From contig JAQTTY010000017.1 in the NCBI GenBank assembly GCA_028710525.1, positions 1 through 36,486 of the forward strand: a stretch of 36,486 bases of DNA, read 5' to 3'. The notes under the pieces were generated by a model. That model was given only the letters and a program-made list of their open reading frames with translations. It was not told where the DNA came from and made no database searches. Below are positions 32,657 to 36,486 of this stretch, piece after piece. Every line of letters starts with the position of its first letter. Position 1 is the first letter of the stretch. A program made the translations under genes and the position numbers. The stretch is from Gallionella sp. (lineage in GTDB: Bacteria; Pseudomonadota; Gammaproteobacteria; Burkholderiales; Gallionellaceae).

Positions 32657-35281
32657 ATGAAGAAACAGACTCAGACTGTCATACACCGCAAGGATTACAC
32701 CGCACCCAGCTACAACATCGCAACCGTTGAGATGGGCTTCGATCTTGACCCAGCCGCAACAATCGTCAGCACGCGTTTAGTGATGAGACGCAATGCGGAC
32801 AGTCACGATAAGAATATCTGTCTATTGGGAGAAGCACTGGAACTAGTGGCGCTGCGTATGAATGGCAAGTTGCTGACAGCAGGTAAAGATTACAAGCTCA
32901 GTGCAGAGCAATTGGTAATCAGCAAAACTCCTGACGAAGTGACACTAGAAATCACCACTCGCATCCAGCCCAACCTCAACACCACCCTGATGGGACTGTA
33001 TGTCTCGAATGGCAACTTCTTCACCCAGTGCGAAGCGCAAGGTTTCCGCAAGATCACCTACTTCCCCGATCGTCCGGATGTGATGGCAAAGTTCACTGTG
33101 ATGCTGCGCGGTGACAAGAAGAAATATCCAGTGCTACTGAGCAACGGCAACCTCATAGAGTCGGGTGACTTGGGGGACGGCAGACACTACGCGCTTTGGG
33201 AAGATCCGTTCAAGAAACCAAGCTATCTATTCGCGCTGGTAGCAGGCAAATTGGTGTGCCAGGAAGAGCGCTACAAGCTGGCCTCAGGTCGTGAGGTGTT
33301 ACTGCAAGTGTGGGTAGAGGCTGGGAATCTGGACAAGACCGCGCACGCTATGGAGTCGCTCAAACACAGCATCGCTTGGGATGAAAAACGCTATGGACTA
33401 GAGCTGGATCTAGATCGCTTCATGATCGTCGCGGTGAGCGATTTCAATATGGGTGCGATGGAGAACAAAGGCCTGAACATCTTCAATACGAAGTATGTGC
33501 TGGCCAATCCACGCATCGCTACCGATAGCGATTACGACGGTATCGAGTCCGTCATCGGCCACGAATATTTCCACAACTGGACCGGCAACCGCGTGACCTG
33601 CCGCGACTGGTTCCAGTTGTCATTGAAAGAAGGTCTGACGGTGTTCCGTGATCAGGAGTTCTCTGCGGACATGGTAGGCACAGACACCGGACGTGCAGTC
33701 AAACGTATCGAGGATGTGCGCGGCTTACGCCAAGTGCAGTTCGCCGAAGACTCTGGCCCGATGTCGCATCCGGTGCGTCCCGATAGCTATGTCGCGATAG
33801 ACAACTTCTACACCGCTACCATCTATGAAAAAGGCGCGGAAGTGGTGCGTATGTATCAGACCCTGCTCGGCCGTGACGGCTTCCGTAAAGGCATGGACTT
33901 GTACTTCGCGAGGCATGACGGACAAGCTGTAACTTGTGATGACTTCCGCGCCGCGATGGCGGATGCCAATGGACGCGACCTGAGCCAGTTCGAACGCTGG
34001 TACAGCCAAGCCGGCACACCGCATGTGCAAGTGCAGACGCGCTACGATGCTGCAGCACATACTTATGAGATGACACTTACGCAGACCTCCCACTACGACC
34101 TCCCTCTGCATATCCCTGTCGCGATCGGTCTGCTCGACGCACAAGGCAAGGACATGACGTTGCATCTGGAAGGCAAAAAGTTAGCGAACAAGAGTTACGT
34201 GCTGGAACTTACCACCAAGACTCAGACCTTCCGCTTCGAGCAAGTGATGCAGCGCCCTACCCCATCTCTGTTGCGCAACTTTTCGGCACCTGTAGTGCTG
34301 GAATATGAATACAGCGATGACGATCTGATACATCTGATGTCGCACGACAGCGACCCTTTCAACCGTTGGGAGGCTGGGCAACGGTTGAGCATGCGTCGCT
34401 TACAAAGCTTAATCGCGCAAGTGTTGGCAGGTCAGACACTGAGCGTAGACGCGCTTTATATCGAAGCACTGCGCAGCACACTCAAGGACGAGACGCTGGC
34501 ACCCGCCTTCCGCGAACTGATGTTGAATCTGCCCACTGAAGGTGTGCTGGCAGAACACAGCAAGGTCATTGCACCGCAAGCCATCCATCAAGCGCGTGTC
34601 TACTTGCGTCGTAGCATCGCACACGCACTCAAGACAGAATTGATCGCGGCCTACGCAGCGAACCTCACCCCAGGTGAGTATCGCCCCGATGCACTCTCCG
34701 CAGGCAAACGCGCCCTGAAGAATCTCTGCCTGTCTTATCTTTTGGAATGGGACGATGTCAGCACCGTGCAACTCGCACTGGCGCAGGAAAGCAGCGCCCA
34801 CAACATGACCGACCGCCAAGCAGCGCTCGTGGCACTGGTACAGCGTGATACCGCTACACCTGCGTTAGCGCGCTACTACAAAGACTTCAAAGACGAGGCG
34901 CTGGTGGTGGACAAATGGTTCAGCATACAAGCAACCGCACGCGACAACGATGTGGCTGCCATCCGCAAGCTGATGCAGCACCCCGCCTTCACACTCACCA
35001 ACCCTAATCGCGCACGTAGCCTGATCTTCAGCTTCTGCAACGCAAATCCTGCGCAGTTCCACGCACAGGACGGCAGCGGCTACGCGTACTGGGCGGAACA
35101 AGTCATCGCACTCAACGCCATCAACCCACAAGTCGCTGCACGCCTCGCACGCAGTCTGGATCACTGGCGCAAATACCAACCTGCGCTGCGAGAGCAGATG
35201 CAAGCGGCCTTACGCACAGTGGCCAGCACTAAGACATTAGCAAAAGATGTACGTGAGATTGTGAACAAAGCGCTGGGCTAA
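32657..35281 (+). CDS. pepN: Aminopeptidase N (M1 family)
   Basis: A cytoplasmic zinc aminopeptidase of 874 residues (usual length 870-880) that removes N-terminal residues from peptides late in protein turnover. The exopeptidase motif GAMEN is at 266-270. The zinc site is HEYFH at 302-306 with the third ligand Glu325 (LKEGL), and Tyr in the following segment is the expected transition-state residue. The long helical C-terminal half (about 540-874) closes the cavity. ATG 32657 gives the normal N-terminus (MKKQTQTVIHRKDYTAPSYNIATVEMGFDLD). It is divergent from the liv operon and followed by a strong terminator, so monocistronic. Confidence 0.98.
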   Translation: MKKQTQTVIHRKDYTAPSYNIATVEMGFDLDPAATIVSTRLVMRRNADSHDKNICLLGEALELVALRMNGKLLTAGKDYKLSAEQLVISKTPDEVTLEITTRIQPNLNTTLMGLYVSNGNFFTQCEAQGFRKITYFPDRPDVMAKFTVMLRGDKKKYPVLLSNGNLIESGDLGDGRHYALWEDPFKKPSYLFALVAGKLVCQEERYKLASGREVLLQVWVEAGNLDKTAHAMESLKHSIAWDEKRYGLELDLDRFMIVAVSDFNMGAMENKGLNIFNTKYVLANPRIATDSDYDGIESVIGHEYFHNWTGNRVTCRDWFQLSLKEGLTVFRDQEFSADMVGTDTGRAVKRIEDVRGLRQVQFAEDSGPMSHPVRPDSYVAIDNFYTATIYEKGAEVVRMYQTLLGRDGFRKGMDLYFARHDGQAVTCDDFRAAMADANGRDLSQFERWYSQAGTPHVQVQTRYDAAAHTYEMTLTQTSHYDLPLHIPVAIGLLDAQGKDMTLHLEGKKLANKSYVLELTTKTQTFRFEQVMQRPTPSLLRNFSAPVVLEYEYSDDDLIHLMSHDSDPFNRWEAGQRLSMRRLQSLIAQVLAGQTLSVDALYIEALRSTLKDETLAPAFRELMLNLPTEGVLAEHSKVIAPQAIHQARVYLRRSIAHALKTELIAAYAANLTPGEYRPDALSAGKRALKNLCLSYLLEWDDVSTVQLALAQESSAHNMTDRQAALVALVQRDTATPALARYYKDFKDEALVVDKWFSIQATARDNDVAAIRKLMQHPAFTLTNPNRARSLIFSFCNANPAQFHAQDGSGYAYWAEQVIALNAINPQVAARLARSLDHWRKYQPALREQMQAALRTVASTKTLAKDVREIVNKALG

Positions 35282-35298
35282 GTAGCATTGAGACCAAG

Positions 35299-35331
35299 AA
35301 AAACGCTCTAGCTAACTAGAGCGTTTTTCTT
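35299..35331. terminator. Terminator after pepN
   Basis: A perfect 13-bp stem AAAAACGCTCTAG / CTAGAGCGTTTTT with loop CTAA, then CTTTTTG. It is symmetric enough to work in both directions. Confidence 0.93.
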
Positions 35332-35460
35332 TTTGTTTCACACTTACCAAGTTCAAAAATATTTTTCGTGATGAGTACACAAAACCAAATGGCGATGCAG
35401 CTTTAGAAGCTTAGACTGTATAGCATCTAGTCATATGTGCGTGAGCTTGTATTACATTGC

Positions 35461-35473
35461 TGTGACAGTCACA
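35461..35473. promoter_or_regulatory. Palindrome TGTGACAGTCACA
   Basis: Six-base arms around one central base, 95 bases upstream of the 35568 gene. It recalls a CRP/FNR half-site pair, but the spacing is three bases shorter than a CRP site, so a different regulator is more likely, if it is a site at all. Confidence 0.35.
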
Positions 35474-35567
35474 TCTATTTCGTTTCCGACAAAACGCTTT
35501 TTCCTCGCAGCGTAATCCGCTACAGTGCCACTGAAGCTATTTTAAAAATCATCTGGGAGGATGAAAA

Positions 35568-36077
35568 TTGAGTGGACTATTTATTAAAACAACCAAGGGC
35601 ATGGCTGTAATCGAGAAGTCTGAAGGCGAGTTGCCTATGCGTGTGCGACGCATACTGATCATGGTCGATGGAAATCGTACAGTCGAAGAGATACGCGAGC
35701 TGACGATGAGTGCCGATTTAGACATGGCGCTGCAATTACTAGAAGAAGAAGGTTACATCGAGCGTGCTCAAGCTGCAGCAGTTGATGGTACGCAAGCGAC
35801 GTCTGCAAAAATCACTTCAGCTAACTTCAAGTTTCGCGAACTTCCACCTAGTCCCAAAGCCAAGGATCTGGATATGGCCAGACACTTCATCATAAATACA
35901 CTGAAGACATTTTGCGGCCCAGTGGCACATTTGACGATAGTCAAAGCAGCGACCGCTGCCACTAGTCACACAGAACTTCGCGAACTATTTTCCCCTTGGT
36001 ATGAGGCTATCGTTGCGACTAGTGCTGGTGCGCGCCGCTCCGAGGAATTGAGCGAGATGCTGCTAAAAGTGATTTAA
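35568..36077 (+). CDS. Small two-domain protein, unknown function
   Basis: A 169-residue cytoplasmic protein. Start TTG 35568 was chosen because GGGAGG at 35555-35560 is 7 bases from it. An ATG at 35561 touches that site and opens only an 8-codon frame. Residues 3-68 (LFIKTTKGMAVIEKSEGELPMRVRRILIMVDGNRTVEEIRELT...LQLLEEEGYIERA) make a compact alpha/beta, possibly winged-helix domain that resembles the N-terminus of the 21724-25071 protein. After an Ala/Thr linker, about 100-169 is a helical domain (DLDMARHFIINTLKTFCGP...ELFSPWYEAIVATSAG). Similar helical tails occur, as I recall, in betaproteobacterial proteins of unknown function. No enzyme motif is visible. It is framed by two look-alike terminators, so it is a single-gene unit. 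Confidence 0.82.
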   Translation: MSGLFIKTTKGMAVIEKSEGELPMRVRRILIMVDGNRTVEEIRELTMSADLDMALQLLEEEGYIERAQAAAVDGTQATSAKITSANFKFRELPPSPKAKDLDMARHFIINTLKTFCGPVAHLTIVKAATAATSHTELRELFSPWYEAIVATSAGARRSEELSEMLLKVI

Positions 36078-36106
36078 GCTAAATTAGCTTTTTAGTACAG
36101 GCAAAG

Positions 36107-36139
36107 AAAAACGCCCTAGATGACTAGGGCGTTTTTTAT
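36107..36139. terminator. Bidirectional terminator between the small gene and tRNA-Gly
   Basis: A perfect 13-bp stem AAAAACGCCCTAG / CTAGGGCGTTTTT with loop ATGA and T/A runs on both sides. It ends right beside the CCA of tRNA-Gly and so serves both converging units. Confidence 0.93.
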
Positions 36140-36215
36140 TGGAGCGGGAAAAGAGGTTCGAACTCTCGACCTATACCTTGGCAAGGTATCGCTCTACCAG
36201 CTGAGCTATTCCCGC
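36140..36215 (-). tRNA. tRNA-Gly (GCC)
   Basis: A 76-base cloverleaf with CCA: acceptor GCGGGAA pairs with TTCCCGC, the D arm reads TAGCTCAGCTGGTAGAGC, the loop TTGCCAA gives GCC, and the T arm contains AGTTCGAACCT. Confidence 0.97.
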
Positions 36216-36229
36216 GAAACTTTTAAAAC

Positions 36230-36344
36230 CTACTGCGCGACTTGATTGCTTCGTTGCGCGGTACTCGCTTCCTCGTCTACCAAAATGGTATGCCTCGGTC
36301 GCTCCGTTCCGGGCGCCTTGCACTCAAGCCGCTCGCTACGGTTT
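36230..36344. repeat. Dispersed intergenic repeat, copy B (between tRNA genes)
   Basis: Matches copy A at 4152-4265 at about 80 percent over the whole length, in the same orientation. The outer ends and the TTGCGCGGTACTCGCT block are the best preserved parts. It fills the space between tRNA-Gly and the tRNA-Cys sequence. Confidence 0.8.
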
Positions 36345-36359
36345 TATTCATACTGCATC

Positions 36360-36410
36360 TGGAGGTGCGTCCCAGAGTCGAACTGGGCTAACCGGATTTG
36401 CAATCCGATT
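36360..36410 (-). pseudogene. tRNA-Cys (GCA), 3' part only
   Basis: On the minus strand the anticodon arm (TCGGA, loop TTGCAAA, TCCGG), a four-base variable region, the T arm (CCCAG TTCGACT CTGGG), the 3' acceptor strand ACGCACC and TCCA are perfect for tRNA-Cys. The required 5' strand GGTGCGT and a normal D arm are not found: upstream is TAGCCAAAT and then unrelated bases. A D-arm-like TTGGCAAATTGGTTAT occurs about 30 bases further upstream (near 36440-36456) but without a matching acceptor. It is therefore a truncated or interrupted gene. Confidence 0.6.
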
Positions 36411-36432
36411 TGGCTATAATGTAATCAGCTAC

Positions 36433-36486
36433 TTACAGAATAACCAATTTGCCAACCAATCCGCTTGCTGCTTTGAGGCGCGAATA
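36433..36486 (-). CDS. Possible C-terminal end of an unknown protein
   Basis: Seventeen codons (ending GLVGKLVIL) run from the window edge to a TAA at 36433-36435 on the minus strand. The end faintly recalls zinc-type alcohol dehydrogenase/quinone reductase C-termini. Two other frames are open nearly as far, so this could be chance. Confidence 0.2.
   Translation of the reverse strand, partial: YSRLKAASGLVGKLVIL

Noticed and set aside
35461..35473. CRP binding site
   Set aside because: The half-sites are right but the spacer is three bases instead of six.

Overview
The window looks like a chromosomal segment of a betaproteobacterium, probably from the Gallionellaceae/Nitrosomonadales neighbourhood. 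This is inferred from gene content and order (lolC-lolD, a DUF2062 gene divergent from comEC, uvrB divergent from an aspartate aminotransferase, two GGDEF-EAL proteins) and from moderate GC. It has not been tested by a database search. Most of it is housekeeping or envelope DNA, interrupted by a short accessory stretch and several repeat elements.

Layout. 1-111: the C-terminal end of a probable IS4-family transposase. 191-2781: a compact secreted-protease cluster of a lipoprotein with a beta-sandwich look, an S8 subtilase with propeptide, and a small exported protein that resembles a free copy of that propeptide. 2905-5107: lolC and lolD (lipoprotein release), separated by a dispersed intergenic repeat, then an overlapping 53-codon gene. 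5126-9313 (-): a 1395-residue MASE3/PAS/GAF/GGDEF/EAL protein. 9409-12411: a DUF2062 membrane protein and, divergent from it, the DNA-uptake channel gene comEC. 12467-13117: a glutathione S-transferase. 13.1-15.3 kb is an accessory patch on the minus strand: an internal fragment of a BRO/antirepressor-like gene, two type II toxin-antitoxin modules and two REP-like sequences. 15363-18843: uvrB and a divergent class I aminotransferase. 18942-21641: a second GGDEF-EAL protein. 21724-25071 (-): an unusual 1115-residue protein that joins a small N-terminal domain, a charged helix containing 23 near-identical 8-residue repeats, one membrane helix and an AsmA-like C-terminal region. 25.4-27.4 kb: tRNA-Asn, DUF1653 and YbcJ-like small proteins, a secreted CAP/SCP protein, a possible small ORF and tRNA-Leu. 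27623-32460 (-): a branched-chain amino acid ABC transporter operon (livK, livH, a fused livM-livG, livF). 32657-35281: pepN. 35568-36077: a small protein whose N-terminal domain resembles that of the repeat protein. The right end holds tRNA-Gly, a second copy of the dispersed repeat and a tRNA-Cys lacking a recognisable 5' half.

How the parts connect. LolCD moves lipoproteins to the outer membrane, and the 0.2-2.8 kb cluster encodes one clear and one possible lipoprotein together with a secreted protease. The two GGDEF-EAL proteins probably set cyclic-di-GMP levels in response to different signals. The liv operon and pepN fit amino-acid acquisition and peptide turnover. The strongest candidates for something undescribed are the protease/propeptide-like pair, the helix-AsmA fusion with its internal block duplication, and the small domain shared between that protein and the 35.6 kb gene.
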